Below, one piece after another: positions 1 to 12,500 of a DNA stretch of 64,000 nt. This DNA is from Apostichopus japonicus (Eukaryota > Echinodermata > Holothuroidea > Aspidochirotida > Stichopodidae): positions 15,811,321-15,875,320 of the forward strand of contig NC_092578.1 in NCBI RefSeq assembly GCF_037975245.1. The letters are read 5' to 3'. Both the position numbers and the translations under genes were made by a program. Each line of letters opens with the position of its first letter. The stretch's first letter is position 1. Below the pieces are notes generated by a model. The model searched no databases. It was not told the DNA's origin and saw only the letters and a program-made list of their open reading frames with translations.

Positions 1-360
1 ACGTGGAGTTATACGTGAGCGGAACTGTACCACAGGCAAACAGGTTCCAGCATGTTTTCAAAAAATTTCAATTGCTATTACCCATACTGCATTCTAGGAT
101 CCCAACAATTTTGTACACAACAAAAATAAGAAGATGGAATTTAAAAATTTTACACAGTGATTCAACTTCATAAAACCAGTTATATTTAGGTAAAGAAAGT
201 ACTTTCTTATCTTACAGGAACAAAAGTTTATTCTAAAACATTTCCAAAACATCTCATTTTCTGATCATAATCCTACCTGTTATCTTTCCCTCTAGTGATT
301 GTCATACCAAAACTAAATAAAATATAAATAAATTCTAAAAAACATGGTTTTTTTTCTTAC
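1..360. repeat. Array-unit intron at left edge
   Basis: This stretch repeats the intron part of the tandem granulin unit (for example AATAAGAAGATGGAATTT and TCATTTTCTGATCATAATCC, also seen before each other array exon). No exon is visible here. It implies the array continues to the left. Confidence 0.8.
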
Positions 361-585
361 ATTTGGTAAAAGACAACACCCATATTGTCCACTGGAAAGA
401 AGACAACATGTGTTTCCATCTGGACATTCACTTTGTCCTCCTGGACATGTAACTGTTCCAACAGTGGTTGCTTCAGTCTTTTCAAACCAGTTCATAATCT
501 CACTTCCTTGACTACATGTTCCTTGAGAAACATCACATGTGTAACCATTTGGACAACAGTGCAGATGGTCTGAGCAGCAAACAGC
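361..585 (-). CDS. grn: Granulin gene exon 13 (array unit, last in window)
   Basis: 75 codons in phase 0, acceptor CGCAG, donor GTAAGA. Variants: SQGTC where others have SGGTC, and GCCLLPN where others have GCCPLPN. It opens a thirteenth granulin whose second half must lie left of the window. The 360 bp to its left are unit-type intron sequence with no exon. Confidence 0.9.
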
Positions 586-3500
586 CTGCGAGAGAAGCAG
601 TTATTTACACTGGAGTAAATATATATATCAGAAACAAAGTTTGGATATGATTTCAAGTGCAAAAAATGACAACACCACAGGCAAACAGGTCTCCAAAAAA
701 TCTCCTTTGCTATTACCCATACACCTTTCTTGAATCCCAACGATTTTTTACACAACAAAAATAAGAAGATGGAATTTAAAATTTTTAACACTGATTCAAT
801 TTAATAGAATCAGTTATATTTAGGTATGGGAAGTACTTTCTTATCTTACAAAGAAAAGAGTTTATTCAAAACTATTTCCAAAAGATCTCATTTTCTGATC
901 ATAATCCTACCTGTTATCTTTCCCTTCAGTGATTGTCATACCAAAACTGAATAAAATATTATTTAATTCTAAAAAAACATGTTTTTTTTCTTACATTTGG
1001 TAAAGGACAACAACCATATTGTCCACTGGAAAGAAGACAACATGTGTTTCCATCTGGACATTCACTTTGTCCTCCTGGACATGTAACTGTTCCAACAGTG
1101 GTTGCTTCAGTCTTTTCAAACCAGTTCATAATCTCACTTCCTTGACTACATGTGCCTCCAGAAACATCACATGTGTAACCATTTGGACAACAGTGCAGAT
1201 GGTCTGAGCAACAAACAGCCTGCGAAGGAAGCAGTAATTTTACACTGGAAGTAAATATATGTATCAGACACAAAGTTTTGATATGATTTCAAGTGAGAAA
1301 AATGACAACAACACAGGCAAACAGGTCTCCAAAAACTCTCATTTGCTATTATCCATACACCTTTCTGCTTGCTAGAATCCCAAGGATTATTTACACAACA
1401 AAACTAAGAAGATGCAATTTAAAATTCTGGACAGTGATTCAATTTAATAGAATCAGTTACATATATGTATGGTAGGTTCTTTCCTATCTTACAGGAAAAG
1501 AGTTGATTTTAAAACATTTCCAAAACATCTCATTTTCTGATCCTTTTCCTACCTTTTATTTTTACCTTCGGTGATTGTCATACCAAAAGTTTATAAAATA
1601 TCATTAAATTCTAACAAGCATGGGGTATTTCTTACATTTGGTAAAGGACAACAACCATATTGGCCACTGGAAAGAAGACAACATGTGTTTCCATCTGGAC
1701 ATTCACTTTGTCCTCCTGGACATGTAACTGTTCCAACAGTGGTTGCTTCAGTCTTTTCAAACCAGTTCATAATCTCACTTCCTTGACTACATGTGCCTCC
1801 AGAAACGTCACATGTGTAACCATTTGGACAACAGTGCAGATGGTCTGAGCAGCAAACAGCCTACGTAAGAAGCAGATATTTACACTGGAGTAAATATATG
1901 TATCAGAAACAAAGTTTGGATATGATTTTAAGTGTGAAAAATGACAACACCACAGGCAAACAGGTTTAAAGCATATTTTCAAAAATTCTCATTTGCTATT
2001 TTCCATACACCTTTCTGCTTTCTAGGATCCTAACAATTTTGAAAACAACAAAAATAAGAAGATGGAATTTAAAAATTTTACACAGTGATTCAATTTAAAA
2101 GAATCAGTTACATTTAGGTATGGGAAGTACTTTCTTATCCTACAGGGAAGAGAGTTTATTCGAAACTATTTCAAAACATCTCATTTTCCTGATCATAATC
2201 CTACCTGTTATCTTTCCCTTCAGTGATTATCTTACCAAAACTGACTAAAATATTATTAAATTCTAAAAAACATGTTTTTTTCTTACATTTGGTAAAGGAC
2301 AACAACCATATTGTCCACTAGAAAGAAGACAACATGTGTTTCAGAATCAGTTACATTTATGTATGGGAAGTACTTTCTGATCTTACAGGGAAAAAAAGTT
2401 TATTCTAAAATATGTCCAATACATCTCATTTTCTGATCATAACCCTACCTGTTGTCTTTCCCTTGGGTGAATGTCATGCCAAACTGAATAAAATTTTATT
2501 ATATTTTAACAAACAGGGAGAATTTCTTACATTTGGTAAAGGACAACAACCATATTGTCCACTGGAAAGAAGACAACATGTGTTTCCATCTGGACATTCA
2601 CTTTGTCCTCCTGGACATGTAACTGTTCCAACAGCGGTTGCTTCATTCTTTTCAAACCAGGCCATAATCTCACTTCCTTGACTACATGTGCCTCCAGAAA
2701 CATCACATGTGTAACCATTTGGACAACAGTGCAGATGGTCTGAGCAGCAAACAGCCTGCGAAAGAAGCAGTTATTTACACTGGAGTAAATATATGTGTCA
2801 GAAACAAAGTTTGTGTATGGTTTCTAGTACGAAATATTACAACACCACCAACAAACAGGTTGCCAGTATGTTTTCAAAAAATCTCATTTGCTATTACCCA
2901 TACACCTTTTTGCTTTCTAGAATCCCAACGATTTTTTACACAACAAAAATAAGAAGATGGAATTTAACATTTTAAACAGTGATTCAAGTTGATAGAATCA
3001 GTTGTATTTAGGTATGGGAAGTACTTTCTAATCTTACAGGTAAAAAAGTTTATTCTAAAATATTTCTCAAACATCTCATTTTCTGATCATAATCCTACCT
3101 GTTATCTTTCCCTTCAGTGAATGTCATACCAGAACTAAATGAAATATTATTAAATTCTAACAAACATGGCGTATTTCTTACATTTGGTAAAGGACAACAC
3201 CCATATTGTCCACTGGAAAGAAGACAACATGTGTTTCCATCTGGACATTCACTTTGTCCTCCTGGACATGTAACTGTTCCAACAGTGAATACTTCAGTCT
3301 TTTCGAACCAGTTCATAATCTCACTTCCTTGACTACATGTGCCTCCAGAAACATCACATGTGTAACCATTTGGACAACAGTGCAGATGGTCTGAGCAGCA
3401 AACAGCCTGCAAAAGAAGCAGTTATTTACACTGGAGTAAAATATATGTATCAGAAACTAAGTTTGGATATGATTTCAAGTGCGAAAAATGACAACACCAC

Positions 3501-6500
3501 AGACAAACAGGTTGCCAGCATGTTTTCAAAAATCTCATTTGCTAACCCTTTCAGCTTTCTAGGATCCCAACGATTTTTACACAACAAAAATAAGAAGATG
3601 GAATTTAGAAATTTTAGACAGTGATTCAACTTACAAGAATCTGTTACATTTGGGTATGGGAAGTACTTTCCTATCTTACAGAGAAAGAGTTTATTCTAAT
3701 ATATCTCCAAAACAACTCATTTTCTAATCTTAATTCTTCCTGTTATCTTTACCTTCAGCGATTGTCTTACCAAAGCTGAATAAAATATTATTAAATTCTA
3801 AAAAACATGGTTTTTTACTTACATTTGGTAAAGGACAACAACCATATTGTCCACTGGAAAGAAGACAACATGTGTTTCCATCTGGACATTCACTTTGTCC
3901 TCCTGGACATGTAACTGTTCCAACAGCGGTTGCTTCAGTCTTTTCAAACCAGGCCATAATCTCACTTCCTTGACTACATGTGCCTCCAGAAACATCACAT
4001 GTGTAACCATTTGGACAACAGTGCAGATGGTCTGAGCAGCAAACAGCCTGCAAAAGAAGCAGTTATTCACAGTGGAAGTAAAATATATGTAAAAGAAACA
4101 AAATTTGGATAAGATTTCAAGTGCGAAAAATGACGACACCACAGGCAAACAGGTTTCCAAAAAATCTCATTTGCTATTACCCATACACCTTTCTAGAATC
4201 CCAACGATATTTTTCACTACAAAAATAAGATGCAATTTAAAATTCTTGACAGTGATTCAATTTAATAGAATCAGTTACATTTATGTATGGTAGGTTCATT
4301 CCTATCTTACAGGAAAAGAGTTGATTTTAAAACATTTCCAAAACATCTCATTTACTGATCATAATCCTAGGTCTGTTATCTTAACCTTCGGTGATTGTCA
4401 TACCAAACCTGAACAAAATAGTATTAAATTCTAACAAGCATGGTGTATTTCTTACATTTGGTAAAGGACAACAACCATATTGTCCACTGGAAAGAAGACA
4501 ACATGTGTTTCCATCTGGACATTCACTTTGTCCTCCTGGACATGTAACTGTTCCAACAGTGGTTGCTTCAGTCTTTTCGAACCAGTTCATAATCTCACTT
4601 CCTTGACTACATGTGCCTCCAGAAACATCACATGTGTAACCATTTGGACAACAGTGCAGATGGTCTGAGCAGCAAACAGCCTGCAAAAGAAGCAGTTATT
4701 TACACTGGAAGTAAATATATGTTTCAGAAGCAAAGTTTGGATATGATTTCTAGTAAAATAAAATGACAGTACCACAGGTAAATAGGTTTCAAGCATTTTT
4801 ATTAAAAATCTCATTTGCTATTACCCGTACTGCTTTCTAGGATCCCAACAATTTTTTACACAACAACCAGAATGAAAACATTTCATGGTTCCTTGCTGCT
4901 GTTCATTAGTTCCATTCATAGGGAAATTTCTAACAAAGCCCTAATACAACAACAGTAATTTATGCTCACAAACTTTTGTTGCCAAAGTAATGCTAAGCCC
5001 TGATATCAATTGCAACACACATCAGTGTGTGAAGACTATCTACCATTATCATCATACCAAGTTTGACGAAATTCCGACTAGTAATAGTAGCCAAGTAATT
5101 GCAATTTGGAGTATTTCACGTTTGACCCCATGACCTCATTAATATTCATGAAATGACCACCAAAATCAACATGGTTAATCTACTTACTATGAGCCACCCA
5201 CTCACCAAGTATGGTAATGATTGGTCATTCCCTTGTTGAGTTATTGTGCATACAAACTTTTCATAACGAAATAATGCTAGGCCCCCCTTCCCATATAAAC
5301 ATGCATGATATCAATTGCAACACACATCAGTGTGTGGAGACTATCTACCGATATCAGCATACCAAGTTTGACGAAATTCCAATAAATAGTAGCTGAGTTA
5401 TTGCAACTTGGGAGTTTTTCACGTTTGACCCGTGACCTCATTAATATTTTTTTAACTTTGACCTTGTTTAACTTCGCACACGAAGGTCACACGGGGGTCA
5501 ACCTATTGACATTTATGATCAGAAGGTACCTTTGACATCTGAAAATAGCATCGAAACTGTAAAAATCCCCAAAACATGAAAAGGTCACCAGAGGTCAAAT
5601 TGAAGTCAAGGGTCACCCAGATGCGGGTCAACAAGTGGATTACATTGAAGCAACTCCCAACCTTAACGGACAGTTCGTTCTCAAGTTATCACAAAAATAC
5701 CAGTTTTTTTATCATTAATTGACCTTTGGTGACCTCGGATCACATGACCGTTAGGTTTGAAAATATTCCCCTATACCATTTGCAACTTGTCCCAAAATAT
5801 CAACCGTGTCACACCTTGGAACTGAGAGTAATTGCATTAAATGTCTGAAAATTAACTTTGACCTCGTATAACTCCGCACACGAAGGTCACACGGGGGTCA
5901 ACCCATTGACATTTATGATCAGAAGGTACCTTTGACATCTGAAAATAGCATTGAAACTGTAAAAATCCCCAAAACATGAAAAGGTCACCAGAGGTCAAAT
6001 TGAGGTCAAGGTTCACCCAGATGCAGGACGACAATTGGATTAAATTGAAGCAACTCCCAACCCTAACGGACAATTCGTTCTCAAGTTATCGCAAAAATAC
6101 TAGTTTTTTATCATTAATTGACCTTTGGTGACCTCGGATCACATGACCGTTAAGTTTGAAAATATTCCCCTATACCATTTGCAACTTGTCCCAAAATATC
6201 AACCGTGTCACACCTTGGAACTGAGAGTTACTGCATTAAATGTCTGAAAATTTACTTTGACCTTGTATAACTTTACACACAAAGGTCACTCGGGTGTCAA
6301 CCAATTGACATTTTTGATCGGAAGGTACCTTTGATATCCAAATCTAGCATCAAAACCAAACATTTTCTTTTTCGCCCGTTTTCTCCCAAACTAAGCACAT
6401 TTTTTCTAATGTGACCTTTGACCTTTTGACCTTGGTTTCAAATGTAGTTTGATCTGCTGATTCCAAAAATCAACACGATAAGTCTGTACAGCCATCCTAA

Positions 6501-9500
6501 CTCCGACCGAAAACTTTGACCCCATATAAGTTCGCACACAAAGGTCACACAGGGGTCAACCTATCGATATTTATGATCGGAAGGTACCTTTGACATCTGA
6601 AAAGAGCATCGAAACTGTAAAAATCCCCAAAACATGAAAAGGTCACCAGAGGTCAAATTGAGGTCAAGGGTCACCCAGATGTGGGTCGACAATTGGATTA
6701 CACTGAAGCAACTCCCAACCCTAACGGACAATTCCTTCTCAAGTTATCGCAAAAATACTAGTTTTTTAACATTAACTGACCTTTGGTGACCTCAGATCAC
6801 ATGACCGTTAAGTTTCAAAATGTTCCCCTAACCAGTTCACAACTTGTCCCAAAATATCAACCTTGTCGCACATTGGCACTGGGAGTTATTGCAGTTTTAG
6901 TATTTTGGGTTTTTGGACCATAACTGACCTTTGGTGACCTTTGTGGGCACCAAAAACAATAGGGTTCATCTACTCACTATGGGCCACCCACCCACCAAGT
7001 TTGATCATGATCAGTCAATCCCTTGTTGAGTTATCGTGCATACAAGCTAAAGCATCACACACATACACAAACATACAGTACATACACTCACACACACGCC
7101 AACCTGAATACATAGGTTCCTTTGCTTTTAGCAAGGAACCAAAAATAAGAAGATGGAATTTAAAAATTTCAGACAGTGATCCAACTTACAAGAATCTGTT
7201 ACATTTATGTATGGGAAGTACTTTCCTATCTAACAGGGACAGAGTTTATTCTAATATATTTAAAAAACATCTCATTTTCTGATCATAATCCTACCTGTTA
7301 TCTTTACCTTCAGTGATTGTCATACCAAAACTGACTAAAATATTATTAAATTCTAACAAACATGGTGTATTTCTTACATTTGGTAAAGGACAACACCCAT
7401 ATTGTCCACTGGAAAGAAGACAACATGTGTTTCCATCTGGACAATAACTTTGTCCTCCTGGACATGTAACTGTTCCAACAGTGGTTGCTTCATTCTTTTC
7501 AAACCAGGCCATAATCTCACTTCCTTGACTACATGTGCCTCCAGAAACATCACATGTGTAACCATTTGGACAACAGTGCAGATGGTCTGAGCAGCAAACA
7601 GCCTGCGAAAGAAGCAGTTATTTACACTGGAGTAAAATATATGTATCAGAAACAAAAGTTTGGATATGATTTCTAGTAAAATAAAATGACAGTACCACAG
7701 GCAAACAGGTTTCCAGCATGTTTTCAAAAAATCTCATTTGCTATTACCCATTCACCTTTCTGCTTTCTAGGATCCCAACGATTTTTTACACAACAAAACT
7801 AAGAAAATGGAATTAAAAATTGTACACAGTGATTCAACTTAATAGAATCAGTTATATTTATGTATGGGAAGTACTTTCCTATCTTACAGGGAGAAGAGTT
7901 GATTTTAAAACATTTCCAAAACATCTCATTTTCTGATCATAATCTTACCTGTTGTCTTTACCTTCAGTGATTGTCATATCAAAACTGAATGAAATATTAT
8001 TAAATTCCAACAAACATGGTGTATTTCTTACATTTGGTAAAGGACAACAACCATATTGTCCACTGGAAAGAAGACAACATGTGTTTCCATCTGGACATTC
8101 ACTTTGTCCTCCTGGACATGTAACTGTTCCAACAGTGGTTGCTTCAGTCTTTTCAAACCAGGCCATAATCTCACTTCCTTGACTACATGTGCCTCCAGAA
8201 ACATCACATGTGTAACCATTTGGACAACAGTGCAGATGGTCTGAGCAGCAAACAGCCTGCGAAAGAAGCAGTATTTTACACTGGAGTAAATATATGCATC
8301 AGAAACAAAGTTTGGATATGATTTCAAGTGAGAAAAATGACAACAACACAGGCAAACAGGTCTCCAAAAACTCTCATTTGCTATTATCCATACACCTTTC
8401 TGCTTGCTAGAATCCCAAGGATTATTTACATAACAAAACTAAGAAGATGCAATTTAAAATTCTGGACAGTGATTCAATTTAATAGAATCAGTTACATATA
8501 TGTATGGTAGGTTCTTTCCTATCTTACAGGAAAAGAGTTGATTTTTAAACATTTCCAAAATTAAAATTCTAACAAACATGGTGTATTTCTTACATTTGGT
8601 AAAGGACAACAACCATATTGTCCACTGGAAAGAAGACAACATGTGTTTCCATCTGGACATTCACTTTGTCCTCCTGGACATATAACTGCCCCAAGGGTGG
8701 TTGCTTCAGTCTTTTCAAACCAGGCCATTATCTCACTTCCTCGACTACAGGAACCTCGAGAAGGATCACATGTAAAACCATTTTGACAGCAATGGATCTG
8801 ATCTGGGCAGCAAACCGCCTGAAAAAGTCATCAAAGTGATATCAGATACATCAGGTAGGAACTGGTTGGTGGTTTACAGTCAATTACATTGAATAACAGT
8901 ACACAAACTCAATCTTCACAGTAGGCATTGTGATTTGCAATGACGGCCATAGTCTTAACAGAAAATGAGTAAGTGTTTTTGAGCAGAAATCTTTTTATTG
9001 ACAAGTTCCCTTTTCAATGACCCTGTTTTGCCCCTGCCTCCCTGTTCTCTCCACCCCTGCCCTCTCCCATACCCTCTGCCATCAGTTGTCTTCTTCATCG
9101 TACAATTAGGCATTCATCACCGAGTATACATGCCAATCAGGGTTGACTCATTTTCTACAGCTGGTTCATGTACTGTAATCTGATTTTGTGGGACACACTG
9201 TAATCTGATGCACTGTAATCTGATGTATTGTTATCTGATGTACTGTTATCTGATGTACTGTAATCTCATGTACTGTTATCTGCTGTATTGTTATCTGATG
9301 CACTGTTATCTGATGTACTGTAATCTCATGTACTGTAATCTCATGTACTGTAATCTGCTGTATTGTTATCTGATGCACTGTTATCTGATGTACTGTAATC
9401 TCATGTACTGTTATCTGATGTACTGTAATCTCATGTACTGTAATCTCATGTACTGTAATCTGATGTACTGTAATCTGCTGTATTGTTATCTGATGCACTG

Positions 9501-12500
9501 TTATCTGATGTACTGTAATCTCATGTACTGTTATCTGATGTACTGTAATCTGATGTACTGTAATCTCAAGTACTGTAATCTGATGTACTGTAATCTGATG
9601 TACTGTAATATGATGTACTGTAATCTCAAGTACTGTAATCTGACATGCTGTAATTTGATGTATTGTAATCTGATGTACTGTAATCTGATGTACTGTAATT
9701 GGATGTAATGTAATCTCAAGTACTGTAATTTCAAGTACTCAAGTACTATAATCTGATGTACTGTAATCTCATGTATCATAACCTCATGTACTGTAATCTG
9801 ACGTACTGTAATTTGATGTAATGTAATCTGATGTCCTGTAATCTGATGTACTGTAATTGGTTCATGCACTGTTATATCAAAGACTATAATTGGCTCATGT
9901 ACTGTAATCTCATGTACTCATAAGTGTGTGAACAGAAGAAGACCTGCTTAAACTTTTTCCAGTGATTCAATGATTTGGGTCAATCCAAATTTTACAAAAC
10001 TGAATACAGTACAGAGAAGAGCCCTCCAGTCGGGGAAAAATGTCACAATATGTAATAGTGCATGCCATATTGATTTGAATTGCATACAAACTCTTTAATG
10101 CTACATCACAAGCAAAGATTACAGTATTAAGCATCAAATACAGCCAACCAATCACATTAAACCTTTCTTTAGAGAGCTACATGTGTTGCTGTTTTTTTTT
10201 TTTTTCACGTTAATCACTGACCATTCACAGCCCTCTTCGTCATCGCTTGGCAAGGGGCTTGGGTGAATGAGAATTTCATCACTTTTTTTTTATTCCTTTT
10301 TCACCTCTAAATGAACCAGATATATGGCACTCTCAGGCTCTCTCTGTTGACCGCAGGATTTTTGTTTGTGATTCCTAGTTCGGTCGGTACTGGGAGAGAG
10401 CTACATTACAGACATTAGAAAATCTATAAAATCTTCCGATCTTAGAAACTTGTCTTAGGCCGACCCATCATATCATTTGATCCTTGGCACAGGGTCCCCA
10501 TGGGGGGGGGGAGGTGTCTTGGCCCCTGGAGTTCGCACCGGGTTTCGAAACACATCTTTGACATAGATTCCACTATAGGCAAAGGATTTCGGGTCTAAAT
10601 CCTTGTAGAGGTCAAATATTTCTTACATTACGTAAAGGACAACAACCATATCGTCCAGTGGCAAGGATGCAACAAGTGCTTCCATCTGGACATTCGCTCC
10701 TTCTGTCGGGACACATCACAGATTCAACTATGACCGCCTCTGTCTTGCTTACTCCGGCCACAAATACATTGCCCTCCTCCTTGCTACACTGGTCGCCATC
10801 GCAGGAAAACCCTTCCGGACAGCAGTGAGTGTCACAGCATTCCGCCTTGACAAAAAGAGAAGAAGAGCAGATATCCTCACTGTATAATGCTGTGCAAGTA
10901 CATCTATAGCAGAGTGATTGATTGTCTACTGACCCACCTGTTGAACTGTCACTGCAGATCACTTTATTTTCAAGACAGTTGACTCAGAAAATTGGTTTCA
11001 AATTTTTGTCATTTGCCCTGTGCATTACAGAGTGCTCAGTGGTACAAACTGTATGCACAAATTTTTTTTTTTTTGGGCCATGATCAATCGAGGTCGGTAA
11101 ACTGACAGTTCATTGGCTGGATACCCTCCTTGTCACGTTGAACAACCAATGACGGACGCAGACATACAATATCGAATCGTTGAAAATGGATAAACCAGCC
11201 AGTCAACAGGCAGACTTGGTGATTCCTCGGTACCTACTTTGAATATTTTCTTGAATAACACTGCATGTGGGATTTTACAATTTTCAGCCACTTTGACAAA
11301 ACAAGGTTCCTGCACTACCGTGGACAAACATATCGGGGGGGGGGGCATTAAGTTTAAAATCCAAGCTTTACTTTGACGGTATAAATCATGTTGAATACAA
11401 CCATTTTTAGACATTGACCTCTGTTGACCTTTGACCTCCATTGATAGCAATAAGATCCTTGTACTCACTACAAGGTCAATCTAGAATCCAAGGATGACAT
11501 TCACACAAGCTTTACTTTGTTAGTTATTTGTGTACAAGGTTTTCCAGTTCTTGACCTCTAATTGATCGTTGACCTCCAAGACAGCAAAAATGATTCATGA
11601 ACTCATCTAGGGTTAGATCCACATATAAGTTCAACCGCCATTTACCAAGAAAACCAAGTAAGTCACACACACACACAATTTTTTTGCCTCCGGTAATTCC
11701 AAAGCTACTGTTTGGATTAATATTCAACTATTGCTGCCACAGGAATTAAACTAATATTCACATGACTAGTGGCTTTGAAGATTTTGGGAAACAAAGGAAG
11801 TAATTATAGACCTATTATTAAAAAGGGGAGGTGTTTGGCAAACTACCACATTTTTTTTTAAACTACCTCATCCAGAGGTCAAATTTCTCATCCAGTTTAA
11901 AATAATGAACAACCTCTGTTTTATTTTTATATTTTTTTTTGGTGCAAATTTGAGAATTACTGCAGGAAACTGTGAAACGATAAAGGATAGGAAAATGTCA
12001 TAACAGAGGAAATCAAAAGTGACTTTCAGAAAATTTCTTAACGTATAGCAAAAATTAGTCAAAAGATTGCACTAAAAGATTTTGTTAAGTTTCACAAACT
12101 TGCAACAATATAGATTTGCTGTATAGATTTGAAGTGGCAAATATATATATATATATATATATAAATATAAAAATATATATATATTGCAGTGTTTTATGTT
12201 GTTGTATTATTGGCTTGGGGGGATGGGGTGAGGATGAAGAACGTAATAGAGATTATATCTTGTTAGATGTATCCTGGATTAACCAAATTTGTGATGCCCC
12301 CTCACCCCCCCCCCAAAAAAAATTGGCCATAGTAAAATGACTTGGATTAGAAAAACTTTCGAATACAATGAGTGCTTTCTTTGTATCTCCTGATTAGCAA
12401 GGAATCAAGAAGAAAAGGGGAAAAAAATTATTTAGCAACCAGACTCCAGCCAAGTATGTTCCCCCAATTTGTTATTTCAATCCTTGAGGAATCCACAAAA

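Noticed and set aside
385..573. Conserved plus-strand ORF of 62 codons repeated in every granulin unit (TGKKTTCVSIW-type)
   Set aside because: It is the antisense shadow of the granulin exon. It is conserved only because the exon is, and has no start context or partner.
9208..9708. 166-codon ORF of YCNLM-type repeats
   Set aside because: It is produced by the 15-bp minisatellite, whose unit is divisible by three. The opposite strand is open as well.
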